Shown here one piece after another: positions 55,913 to 64,000 of a stretch of 64,000 bases of DNA. The DNA comes from Phenylobacterium sp. (GTDB taxonomy: Bacteria > Pseudomonadota > Alphaproteobacteria > Caulobacterales > Caulobacteraceae): positions 186,001-250,000 of the forward strand of contig SSMU01000005.1 in assembly GCA_004799545.1 (NCBI GenBank), written 5' to 3'. Each line of letters begins with the position of its first letter. The first letter of the stretch is position 1. The notes under the pieces were generated by a model, which saw only the letters and a program-made list of their open reading frames with translations, ran no database searches and had not been told where the DNA came from. The translations under genes were made by a program, and so were the position numbers.

Positions 55913-58465
55913 ATGAGCAGGCGTCGCGGTCGCGCGTTGTTGTTGGCTTGCGCCGCGCTGTCGGCGGCGGTCCTGGCCGCCGCCCCGGCCACGGCGCAGG
56001 AGGTGGTGGGACCCTGGCACGGGGTGCTGGTGATCGGGGCCAACGTCCTGCGCGTGGTGGTGCGGGTGAAGCCCAAGGCCGGCGGCGGCTACGAAGGCGA
56101 GATGGTCAGTCCCGACCAGAGCCCGCGCGGCATCCCGATCTCCGACATCAAGCTGGCCGGCGACCGCTTCAGCTTCGCCATCCCGATGGCCGGCGCCTCG
56201 TTCGAGGGGACCTGGGACGCGGGCCACCAGAGCTGGGCCGGCCAGTTCAAGCAGGGCGCGAGCCTGCCGCTGACCCTGCTCAAGGGTGACGTGGTCCCGG
56301 CCGCGGGCGCCGCGGCCAAGCCCCCGCCCCGGCCGGCCGCGGGCGCGCCTGCCCCCGCCCCCACGGCTGGCAAGCCGCCGGTCGGCAAGACCGTGGAGGC
56401 CCTGACCGTCACCGGCCAGTCGAACGCCATCCACACCGACATCGACAAGCGCAGCTACGACATCACCAAGGACCTGCAGACCCAGACCGGCTCGATCGCC
56501 GACGCCCTGCGCAACGTGCCCTCGGTGGACGTGGACGTGCAGGGCAACGTCTCCCTGCGCGGCGATTCCAACGTCACCATCATGATCGACGGCAAGCCCT
56601 CGAGCCTGTTCTCCGGGCCGGCGCGCGGCCAGGTGCTGCAGTCGATGCCGGCCAGCGCCTTTGAACGCGTGGAGGTGATGACCAACCCCTCGGCCGCCTA
56701 TCGGCCCGACGGTTCGGCCGGGATCATCAACCTGATCCCGAAGAGCGCCAAGGCGATCGGCCGCTCCGGCTCGGCGCGGGTGAACCTGGGCCCCGAGGGC
56801 CGCGCCAACCTGGGCCTCAGCGGCTATTCGGTGAGCAAGACCCTGACCCTGTCGGGCGACGCGGTCTATGTGCATGACCGGCAGGACGTGAACAGCCTGG
56901 ACGAGCGCTCGCGGCTGGACCCGGCGACGGCGCGCTTCCTCGACAGCACCCAGGACACCGTGGCCAACTCCAAGGTCAACGTCGTGGTGGGCCGCGGCGC
57001 CTTCGACTACAACCCCGACGCCAAGACCCAGATCACCGGCGAGCTGCGCGGCACGGGCGTCTATGTGAAGGCCAAGGATGCCAGCCTGTTCACCGGCGTC
57101 GCGCCCGGCGGCGTCCTGCCCGAGGGCTTCGACCGGACCGGCGACACCAGCTTCGACCGGACCAATGTGGCGGCGCAGGGCGGCTGGCGGCGGAAGTTCG
57201 CCGGCGAGGACCACGTGCTGTCGGTGGACCTGACCGAGGAGCACACCGACTCCTCCCGCGACCGGGCGGCCACGACGCTCAGCACCACGCCGGCCCTGCC
57301 CAGCCTGTTCCAGGACATCCGCCAGGATTCCACGGACGACCAGACCCATGTGAAGGCCGACTACAGCCGCCCGATGCCGGGCGATTCCAAGCTGAAGGTG
57401 GGCTACGAACTGCAGGTCAACGTCGACGACTTCCTGAATAGCGGGACGACCGGCGCCACCGAGGCGAGCGCGGTCTCCGATCCGTCGCTGATCGACCATT
57501 TCAAGTTCGACCAGGCGGTGAACGGCGCCTACGTCACCTACCAGAAGCCGTTCGGCGACCTCACCGTGCTGGGCGGGCTGCGGCTGGAGGACACCTGGAT
57601 CAAGCTCGATGACGTGACCACCGCCTTCCGCTCGACGCGCGACGACCTCGCCGTCTATCCGTCACTGCACCTGGCCTACAAGATCAGCGGCGCCCAGCAG
57701 CTCACCGCCAGCTTCAGCGAGCGTATCCAGCGGCCGGCGGCGACCGACTACGACCCGTTCCGCCAGGAGATCGATCCGTTCAACTTCCAGTCCGGAAATC
57801 CGAACCTGAAGCCGCAGGAGACCCGGTCCTACGAGGCCGGCTACCAGTACCGCGCCGGGACCACCTTCTACCTCGCGACCCTCTATTGGCGGGACAACCA
57901 CCGCGGCGTCACCGACGTGGTGGAGGACCTGGGCGGCGGCGTGCTGCTGACCACCAAGGAAAACCTCTCCAACAGCCAGAGCGGCGGGCTGGAACTGGTG
58001 GCGGCCGGCAAGCTCACCAGCACGCTCAGCTACCAGGTGAGCGGCAACCTGGGCTGGACGGAGATCGACGCCTCGGACCTGGGGTTCGCGCAGAAGACGC
58101 AGGCCTTCACGCCGAGCGGCCGCGGGGTGGTCAACTGGCAGGTGACCGCTAAAGACCTGGTGCAGATCCAGGGCAACCTGACCGGCAAGCGGCTGACGCC
58201 GCAGGGTTTCCATGAGCCGGTGGGGCTGGTGAACGTCGGCTACAAGCACAAGTTCAACGACGACTGGACGCTGTTCGTGGTGGGCCGCGATGTGCTGGCG
58301 ACCTACAAGGACACCCTGGTGATCGACACCCCCACCCTGCATGACCGGGTCGAGACCCATGTGAAGCTGCGGGCCTTCTACATCGGCTTCACGCGGACCT
58401 TCGGCAGCGGCCGGCGGCGCGAGCCGGGCTTCGACTACGGCACGACAACCGGCGCGCCGCAGTAG
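55913..58465 (+). CDS. TonB-dependent receptor/outer-membrane beta-barrel protein with an extra N-terminal domain
   Basis: Signal peptide; plug SIADALRNVPSVDVDVQGNVSLRGDSNVTIMIDGKPSSLFSG; barrel with YDPFRQEIDPFNFQSGNPNLKPQETRSYEAGYQYR. Confidence 0.9.
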   Translation: MSRRRGRALLLACAALSAAVLAAAPATAQEVVGPWHGVLVIGANVLRVVVRVKPKAGGGYEGEMVSPDQSPRGIPISDIKLAGDRFSFAIPMAGASFEGTWDAGHQSWAGQFKQGASLPLTLLKGDVVPAAGAAAKPPPRPAAGAPAPAPTAGKPPVGKTVEALTVTGQSNAIHTDIDKRSYDITKDLQTQTGSIADALRNVPSVDVDVQGNVSLRGDSNVTIMIDGKPSSLFSGPARGQVLQSMPASAFERVEVMTNPSAAYRPDGSAGIINLIPKSAKAIGRSGSARVNLGPEGRANLGLSGYSVSKTLTLSGDAVYVHDRQDVNSLDERSRLDPATARFLDSTQDTVANSKVNVVVGRGAFDYNPDAKTQITGELRGTGVYVKAKDASLFTGVAPGGVLPEGFDRTGDTSFDRTNVAAQGGWRRKFAGEDHVLSVDLTEEHTDSSRDRAATTLSTTPALPSLFQDIRQDSTDDQTHVKADYSRPMPGDSKLKVGYELQVNVDDFLNSGTTGATEASAVSDPSLIDHFKFDQAVNGAYVTYQKPFGDLTVLGGLRLEDTWIKLDDVTTAFRSTRDDLAVYPSLHLAYKISGAQQLTASFSERIQRPAATDYDPFRQEIDPFNFQSGNPNLKPQETRSYEAGYQYRAGTTFYLATLYWRDNHRGVTDVVEDLGGGVLLTTKENLSNSQSGGLELVAAGKLTSTLSYQVSGNLGWTEIDASDLGFAQKTQAFTPSGRGVVNWQVTAKDLVQIQGNLTGKRLTPQGFHEPVGLVNVGYKHKFNDDWTLFVVGRDVLATYKDTLVIDTPTLHDRVETHVKLRAFYIGFTRTFGSGRRREPGFDYGTTTGAPQ

Positions 58466-58509
58466 GGCATGGGGTTGGCGCGGGGCCGTTGCGCGGCTAG
58501 CTAGGCCGC

Positions 58510-60189
58510 ATGCGCTTCGCCCTCGCCGCCATCGCCCTGCTCGCCCTGCCGCTCGCCGCCTCGGCCGCGTCCCCAATTTCCGCAGATGGGGCGAAAGCCG
58601 ACCTGGTGATCTGGGGCGGACCGATCTACACGGCCGTGGACGCCCATCCGACAGCCCAGGCGGTGGCGGTGCGCGGCGGGCGGATCGTCTATGTGGGCGC
58701 GCGCGCCGGCGCCCAGGCCGAGGTCGGGCCGAACACCCAGGTGATCGACCTGCACGGTTCGGCCCTGTTCCCCGGCTTCACCGACTGCCACGCCCACCTG
58801 CGCGAGATCGGCGAGCGGGAGCTGACGCTGAACCTGGAGGGCTCGACGTCCGCCGCCGAGGTCAGCCGCAGGCTGGCCGCCTGGATCGCCGAGCACCATC
58901 CGGCCGGGACGATCTTCGGCATGGGCTGGCACGAGGCCGGCTGGCCGGAGCACCGCTTCCTTGAGCGCGGTGACCTCGACGCCGTGTCGCCCGACCAGCC
59001 GGTGATACTGCAGCGCGCCGACGGCCACGCCCTGGTCGCCAACTCGGCCGCGCTGAGGGCGGCGGGCGTCGACGCCAGCACGCCCGCCCCGCCCGGCGGC
59101 CAGATCCTGAAGGGCGCCGACGGCCAGCCCACCGGCATGCTGGTGGACAACGCCAAGGGGTTGGTGGCCCGCCTGCTGCCTGCGCCCAGCGAGGCGCGCA
59201 AGCTGGAGGCTTATCGCGCCGCCTTCAAGGTGGAGACCGCCTACGGCTGGACCGGCGTGCACTTCATGAGCGTCGACGCCGCCGACGTGCCGCTGCTGGA
59301 GGCGATGGACCGGCAGGGCGAAGCGCCCTTGCGGGTCTACAACGCCGTCACCGCCGACCAGGCCGGGGCGCTGATGGCGGCCGGTCCCCGCGCCACGCCG
59401 GACGGACGGATCACCACCCGAGCGATCAAGCTGTTCATGGATGGCGCGCTGGGCTCGCGCGGGGCGGCGCTGTTCGCCGACTATGCCGACTCGCCGGGCG
59501 CCAAGGGCGCCTTCGTCACCCCGCCGGACCACATGCGCCCGATCCTCGCCAAGGCGCTGGCGTCGGGCTTCCAGGTCTCCACCCACGCGATCGGCGACCG
59601 CGGCAACGCCGAGGCGCTCAGCCTCTATGAGCAGGCGTTCAAGGCCAATCCGGCGGCGGGGGCCGCGGCGCGCTGGCGGATCGAGCACGCCCAGATCCTC
59701 AGGCCCGCCGACATTCCCCGCTTCCACGCCGACCACGTGATCGCCTCCATGCAGCCCAGCCACGCGATCGGCGATCTGCACTGGGCGGGCGCCCGGCTGG
59801 GGGCGGCGCGGCTGAACGGCGCCTACGCCTGGAAGAGCCTGCTGAGATCCGGGGCGGTGGTGGTGGGCGGCTCCGATGCGCCGGTGGAGCGCGGGGCGCC
59901 CTTGATCGAGTTCTACGCCGCGGTGGCGCGCAAGGACCTGAACGGGGTCTCCGGGCCCGACTGGCGCCCCGAGGAGGCCCTGTCGCGGCCCGAGGCGCTG
60001 AAGCTGTTCACCGCCAGCGCCGCCTATGCGCGGTTTGCGGAAAACGACCTGGGCGTCATCGCCGTCGGCAAGCGGGCGGACCTTTCGGCCTTCTCGGTGG
60101 ACCTGATGAAGGCGCCCGTGGCGGAGATTCCCAAGGGCCACGCGGTGCTCACCGTGGTGGACGGCCAGATCGTCTATCGGGCGGGATAG
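58510..60189 (+). CDS. YtcJ-like amidohydrolase (secreted)
   Basis: VIDLHGSALFPGFTDCHAHLREIGE; KLFMDGALGSRGAALFADY; STHAIGDRGNAEAL; GSDAPVERGAPL. Confidence 0.9.
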   Translation: MRFALAAIALLALPLAASAASPISADGAKADLVIWGGPIYTAVDAHPTAQAVAVRGGRIVYVGARAGAQAEVGPNTQVIDLHGSALFPGFTDCHAHLREIGERELTLNLEGSTSAAEVSRRLAAWIAEHHPAGTIFGMGWHEAGWPEHRFLERGDLDAVSPDQPVILQRADGHALVANSAALRAAGVDASTPAPPGGQILKGADGQPTGMLVDNAKGLVARLLPAPSEARKLEAYRAAFKVETAYGWTGVHFMSVDAADVPLLEAMDRQGEAPLRVYNAVTADQAGALMAAGPRATPDGRITTRAIKLFMDGALGSRGAALFADYADSPGAKGAFVTPPDHMRPILAKALASGFQVSTHAIGDRGNAEALSLYEQAFKANPAAGAAARWRIEHAQILRPADIPRFHADHVIASMQPSHAIGDLHWAGARLGAARLNGAYAWKSLLRSGAVVVGGSDAPVERGAPLIEFYAAVARKDLNGVSGPDWRPEEALSRPEALKLFTASAAYARFAENDLGVIAVGKRADLSAFSVDLMKAPVAEIPKGHAVLTVVDGQIVYRAG

Positions 60190-60209
60190 GGACCTCCCTC
60201 CGCGCAGCC

Positions 60210-60368
60210 CTATTCGGGCGGCGGCTTGTCCTCAGGCGGCGGCCGGCGCTTGCGGGCGTCGCCGTGCGGTTCGGTGAGGCTGGGCGGATCGCTGGCCGGG
60301 AAGCTGTCGTCCAGCTGGTCGTCGAGCTCGTCGTCGAGCGGCTTGTCGGGTGGTTTCAGGGGGGCCAT
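60210..60368 (-). CDS. Small acidic protein with DDSFPASDPPS motif (52 aa)
   Basis: MAPLKPPDKPLDDELDDQLDDSFPASDPPSLTEPHGDARKRRPPPEDKPPPE*; frame within the longer track ORF 60210..60794. Confidence 0.6.
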   Translation of the reverse strand: MAPLKPPDKPLDDELDDQLDDSFPASDPPSLTEPHGDARKRRPPPEDKPPPE

Positions 60369-61177
60369 CAGGCGAGCTCCGCGACGCGGGCCCGGGCCGG
60401 ATGGCCGGCCGAGCCCAGGTGGCGGCTGAAGAACCGCTCCCAGCTGGCGCCCTCGAAGTCCGGGATCTCCATGTGGCCGCCGGGATTGATGTGCATGGTC
60501 TTCTGCGTCGAGGCGAAGGCGTCGAACAGGGCGATCCCGTGCTCGCGCGGGGCCACCGCGTCCTCCCACTGGAAGACGAACTCGACGGGGATGGCGATCT
60601 TCGCCGCCGCCTCGGCCATCTCGGTCGCGCCGGGGCGCAGGCCCGCCAGGCCGAACACCGCGCAGCCGATGCGCGGCTCGCTGGCCACGAACGGCACGCC
60701 GATCGCCGTGCCCATGGAGACGCCCCAATAGCCCACGGGACCGGCCGCGCCGACGAACTCGAAGCCCTGGGCGGCGTCGAGAGCGGCCCTCCATTCCGGG
60801 ACTGCCTGGCGCGTCCGCTCGGCCATCTGGCGCAGGCGCTCCGGCGTCCAGTCGGCGGCGACCTGGCCGGTCACCCGCGCGCCGACCTCGGCCATGTTGC
60901 GGGCCGCGTCCTCGCGGGAGATGCGGTCACCGTGGCCCGGCGCGTCGATGGCCAGGGTCGCGTAGCCCAGCCGCAGGGCGTAGTGCTTGGCCCGCAGGCG
61001 GATGCCCTCCGTCTTCTTGTGCTGCGAGCCGCCGTGGCCCAGCAGCACCAGGGGCCGCGGGCCCTTCGCCCCCTCCGGCGCCCAGAGCACGGCCGGGACG
61101 CGTTCGCCGGCGCAATCCACCGCGAAGGAGTGCCGGGCCACGCCGTCCTCGGCGCGGACGTCGGTGAAGGTGGTCAT
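60368..61177 (-). CDS. Alpha/beta hydrolase (dienelactone-hydrolase-like)
   Basis: PRPLVLLGHGGSQHKK; TLAIDAPGHGDR; VGYWGVSMGTAIGVPF. Confidence 0.85.
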   Translation of the reverse strand: MTTFTDVRAEDGVARHSFAVDCAGERVPAVLWAPEGAKGPRPLVLLGHGGSQHKKTEGIRLRAKHYALRLGYATLAIDAPGHGDRISREDAARNMAEVGARVTGQVAADWTPERLRQMAERTRQAVPEWRAALDAAQGFEFVGAAGPVGYWGVSMGTAIGVPFVASEPRIGCAVFGLAGLRPGATEMAEAAAKIAIPVEFVFQWEDAVAPREHGIALFDAFASTQKTMHINPGGHMEIPDFEGASWERFFSRHLGSAGHPARARVAELA

Positions 61178-61407
61178 TCGGGACCTCCGTTGTGTTGCGT
61201 CTTCAGCCAGTAGGCGACCGCAGCCACCAGCAGCACGCCGATCATGCCAAGCAGGAAGCCCTCGATGAAGTGGGTGGGCAGGCCGAGCACGCGGTCCTGG
61301 CCGCGCTGGTCCCAGCTGCCGACCATCACGGGAATGAGACCGCCCAGGATCGCCACCAGGGACGCCATGAGGGCGACACGCTGGTTGGGCTGCAGCGGAC
61401 GCTTCAT
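61174..61407 (-). CDS. Small two-TM membrane protein
   Basis: MKRPLQPNQRVALMASLVAILGGLIPVMVGSWDQRGQDRVLGLPTHFIEGFLLGMIGVLLVAAVAYWLKTQHNGGPE. Confidence 0.6.
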   Translation of the reverse strand: MKRPLQPNQRVALMASLVAILGGLIPVMVGSWDQRGQDRVLGLPTHFIEGFLLGMIGVLLVAAVAYWLKTQHNGGPE

Positions 61408-62618
61408 GCGGGAGCCTTCTCGGGGACCGGCGCCTTGGTCAGGTCGACGGAGCGGGCGCCGTAGCGGGCGGTGAACTGCTCGGTGTCGATCTCCTCCAGC
61501 AGGATCTCGCCGGCCAGCACCTGGGCTTTCCACGCCTCGTGGGCGGGGATATTGGCGTGGAATTCCGGCATCACCTCGGCGGCGAACAGCTCCAGCGAGG
61601 CGCAGATGTCCTCATGGCTGTTGCGGCCGGCCTGGTTGAGCAGGATCACCTGGTCGATGTGGCTGGCCTCGAACTTGCGGAGCTTCTTGCGCAGGGTCTC
61701 GGGGCTGCCGATCAGGCCGCCGGCCAGGGCCGCGGCGGCGGCCTCCGGATTGGCCCGTTTCCACGTCTCGTACTCCTCCCACATGTCCACCGTGCCGGGC
61801 GGCGGGCGCTTGCGGTCGGGGGTGTTGTAGAAGCGCAGGCAGAACTGGAAGAAGGTCGCCCCGTCGGCCTTGGCGCGGGCTTCCTCGTCGGTGGGCGCGC
61901 ACATGAACATCGAGACCAGGGCGATGTTCGGGTTGACCGGATAGTCGGCCAGCTTGTCCAGCCGCTTGGTGAGGCCGTTGTAGTAGGCGTGGACCCAGGC
62001 GTGGGCGGCGTCGGCGCTGACGAACTGGAAGCCCAGCGCCCCCAGCCCCTTCTCGCCGGCGTAGGCGATGGTCTGCAGCTGCGAACAGGCGGTCCACAGC
62101 GGCGGATGCGGCGTCTGGCGGGGCTTGGGCAGGACGTTGCGCGGCGGGAAGTCGAAATAGGGGCCGGAATAGGAATGGTTGTGCTTGGTGAACATCGGCA
62201 CCAGGCAGCGGACGGCGTCCTCGAAGATCTGCCGCTTCTCGCCGAACTCGACGCCGAACGGCTCCAACTCGGTCAGCGAGGCGCTCTCGCCCATGCCGAA
62301 CTCGACGCGGCCGTTCGACACCAGGTCCAGCGCCGCCACCTGGGCGGCGACCTTGGCGGGGTGGTTGGTGGTCAGGTGCAGGATGCCGTGCGCCAGGCGG
62401 ATCTGCTTGGTCCGCTGGCTGGCGGCGCCCAGGAACACGCCGGGCGACGAGGAGTGGGAATATTCCTCCAGGAAGTGGTGCTCGACCTCCCAGGCGTAGT
62501 CATAGCCCAGCCGGTCGGCGAGCTCGAGTTCGGCCAGGGCGTTCTGGTAGAGGTGGTACTCGTCCTCCGGCCCCCAGGGCCTGGGCAGCTGCAACTCGTA
62601 GAAGATGCCGAACTTCAT
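61404..62618 (-). CDS. LLM class flavin-dependent oxidoreductase
   Basis: MKFGIFYELQLPRPW; YDYAWEVEHHFLEEYSHSSSPGVFLGAASQRTKQIRLAHGILHLTTNHPAKVAAQVAALDLVSNGRVEFGMGE. Confidence 0.92.
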   Translation of the reverse strand: MKFGIFYELQLPRPWGPEDEYHLYQNALAELELADRLGYDYAWEVEHHFLEEYSHSSSPGVFLGAASQRTKQIRLAHGILHLTTNHPAKVAAQVAALDLVSNGRVEFGMGESASLTELEPFGVEFGEKRQIFEDAVRCLVPMFTKHNHSYSGPYFDFPPRNVLPKPRQTPHPPLWTACSQLQTIAYAGEKGLGALGFQFVSADAAHAWVHAYYNGLTKRLDKLADYPVNPNIALVSMFMCAPTDEEARAKADGATFFQFCLRFYNTPDRKRPPPGTVDMWEEYETWKRANPEAAAAALAGGLIGSPETLRKKLRKFEASHIDQVILLNQAGRNSHEDICASLELFAAEVMPEFHANIPAHEAWKAQVLAGEILLEEIDTEQFTARYGARSVDLTKAPVPEKAPA

Positions 62619-62732
62619 CGCGCGTCCTTCCCGGTTTCCCGGAAGTCCACACCCGCAAAGGACGGCGGGTCAAGCGGAAGGCGCCCCTGACTACAAAACG
62701 CGGCGCCCTCTCCCGCTACCCGCGAAAGGACG

Positions 62733-63254
62733 TCATTTCGTCCACTGGGCCAGCCAGTCGGCCAGCGCCTGGGGGGTCATGGAGCGGGCGTCGGCGAGGG
62801 CCGCCTCGTGGCCGGCGTCGAGCAGCTTGTTGGCTCGGGGCTCGACGATCAGCAGGGCCGGCACGCCCTCCAGCCGCTGGTGGATGCCATAGGCGGCGGG
62901 CACCTGCAGGTTCTTGTCGAAGCGGCCGACGTCGACGGTGACCACCTCGTAGTGGCGCTCGACGAAGCTCTTCAGCTCGGGCAGGTCCATGGCGCCGGTG
63001 AGCACGCGGCAGTCGCCGCACCAGTTGCCGCCGAGGTCGATGAGCAGCAGCTTGTGGTCCTTGATGGCCTTGGCCCGGGCCTTGGCGACGGCGGCGTTGG
63101 TGGCCTTGGCGGCGGCCGTGTCGTCGTAGGGATAGGGCAGAGGCGTCTTCAGCTGGGTGAAGCTCTCGATCGAGACCTTCGGCGGCGCGGCGGCCAGGGC
63201 GGGCGCGGCCAGCGCAAGACTAGTGGCGAGGGCGAAAGCGGCGTGACGGATCAT
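62733..63254 (-). CDS. Secreted thioredoxin-fold protein
   Basis: Signal peptide; HKLLLIDLGGNWCGDCRVLTGAMDLPEL (WCGDC redox motif). Confidence 0.88.
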   Translation of the reverse strand: MIRHAAFALATSLALAAPALAAAPPKVSIESFTQLKTPLPYPYDDTAAAKATNAAVAKARAKAIKDHKLLLIDLGGNWCGDCRVLTGAMDLPELKSFVERHYEVVTVDVGRFDKNLQVPAAYGIHQRLEGVPALLIVEPRANKLLDAGHEAALADARSMTPQALADWLAQWTK

Positions 63255-63404
63255 GCAAGACCAACTCCAGACGAAGACGGAATGTAGCGCGGCCAGGCCG
63301 TGCGGACTCCGTAGAAATCCTTAGGTGTCACCAAGCTCGCCTCAGCCTAACCTGCGCGCAAGCCGGTCTGAACGCTCCAGACCCCCCCACCCGGACCCAA
63401 GGAC

Positions 63405-64000
63405 ATGACCGAAGCGGCCCGCGCCGCCGCCAACCTGTATCGCCCCAAGCTCGCCACCGTCTTGGCGGAAGGGTACGGGCTCGCCGACCTGCGCAAGGAC
63501 GCGGTGGCCGGGCTGACGGTGGCGATCGTCGCCCTGCCACTCTCAATGGCCATCGCCATCGCCTCGGGCGTCTCCCCGGACCGCGGCCTTTACACCGCCA
63601 TCGTCGGCGGGTTCCTGGTCTCGGCGCTGAGCGGCAGCCGGTTCCAGATCGGCGGTCCGGCCGGCGCCTTCATCGTGCTGGTCGCGGCCACGGCGGCGAA
63701 GTTCGGCGTCGAGGGCTTGGCCCTGACCGTGCTGATCTCGGGGCTGATGCTGACCCTGGTGGGGGCGCTGCGGTTGGGCGGCCTGATCCGCCACGTGCCG
63801 CACACGGTGACCGTCGGCTTCACCGCCGGCATTGCGGTGACCATCTCGGCCAGCCAGCTCAAGGACTTGTTCGGCCTAAAGCTCGCCGGCGTGGAACCCG
63901 GCCCGTTCCTGCCGAAGCTCGCGGCCCTGGCCCACGCGGCGCCCAGCGCCAACCTCGCCGCCTTCGCCCTGGGCGTGGCGGTGGTGGCGATCACGGTCGG
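63405..64000 (+). CDS. SulP family anion transporter (truncated by window edge)
   Basis: Open to window end: MTEAARAAANLYRPKLATVLAEGYGLADLRKDAVAGLTVAIVALPLSMAIAIASGVSPDRGLYTAIVGGFLVSALSGSRFQIGGPAGAFIVLVAA. Confidence 0.9.
   Translation, partial: MTEAARAAANLYRPKLATVLAEGYGLADLRKDAVAGLTVAIVALPLSMAIAIASGVSPDRGLYTAIVGGFLVSALSGSRFQIGGPAGAFIVLVAATAAKFGVEGLALTVLISGLMLTLVGALRLGGLIRHVPHTVTVGFTAGIAVTISASQLKDLFGLKLAGVEPGPFLPKLAALAHAAPSANLAAFALGVAVVAITV

Noticed and set aside
61174-62690. 383-aa + ORF 61539..62690 antisense to the LLM flavin oxidoreductase
   Set aside because: The minus frame has clear LLM motifs; the antisense frame is compositional.
1-64000. CRISPR array, tRNA, rRNA or intact IS element
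   Set aside because: No regularly spaced direct repeats, cloverleaf-like conserved tRNA segments, rRNA sequence or transposase motifs were recognised by eye; a tRNAscan/ISfinder run would be needed for certainty.

Overview
A GC-rich chromosomal window with Caulobacteraceae-like gene content, possibly Phenylobacterium (inference from PodJ, CcrM-type GANTC-bearing palindromic repeats and many secreted Gly/Tyr-rich proteins). About 55 CDS are supportable. Most long overlapping ORFs in the track are antisense or out-of-frame artefacts of high GC. Recognisable genes: two orphan terminase-small-subunit-like tandem-HTH proteins (one truncated at the left edge), an AT-richer AAA-ATPase + DUF4276/TOPRIM-like pair (candidate defence module), a DinG/XPD-type helicase, Coq4-like protein, SDRs, CAP protein, S10 peptidase, hybrid histidine kinase, catalase KatE, two transglutaminases, an Lhr-type ligase-associated helicase with PdeM, PodJ, an MprF-like protein, five tandem large acyl-CoA dehydrogenases plus one small one, CysK, a TonB-dependent receptor, and a SulP transporter truncated at the right edge. 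Observations most worth a second look: (1) a GANTC-bearing palindromic repeat inserted in frame in the helicase gene, with a second inverted copy supplying that gene's stop codon; (2) the five-plus-one acyl-CoA dehydrogenase array, whose residues suggest complementary half-sites and whose most conserved segment shows unusual codon recoding; (3) the AAA/DUF4276 island; (4) a leaderless-looking GntR promoter carrying two abutting palindromes; (5) a TonB receptor with an N-terminal domain that resembles one usually found on secreted hydrolases. No CRISPR array, tRNA, rRNA or intact mobile element was recognised. All family calls come from reading the sequence; no database search was run.
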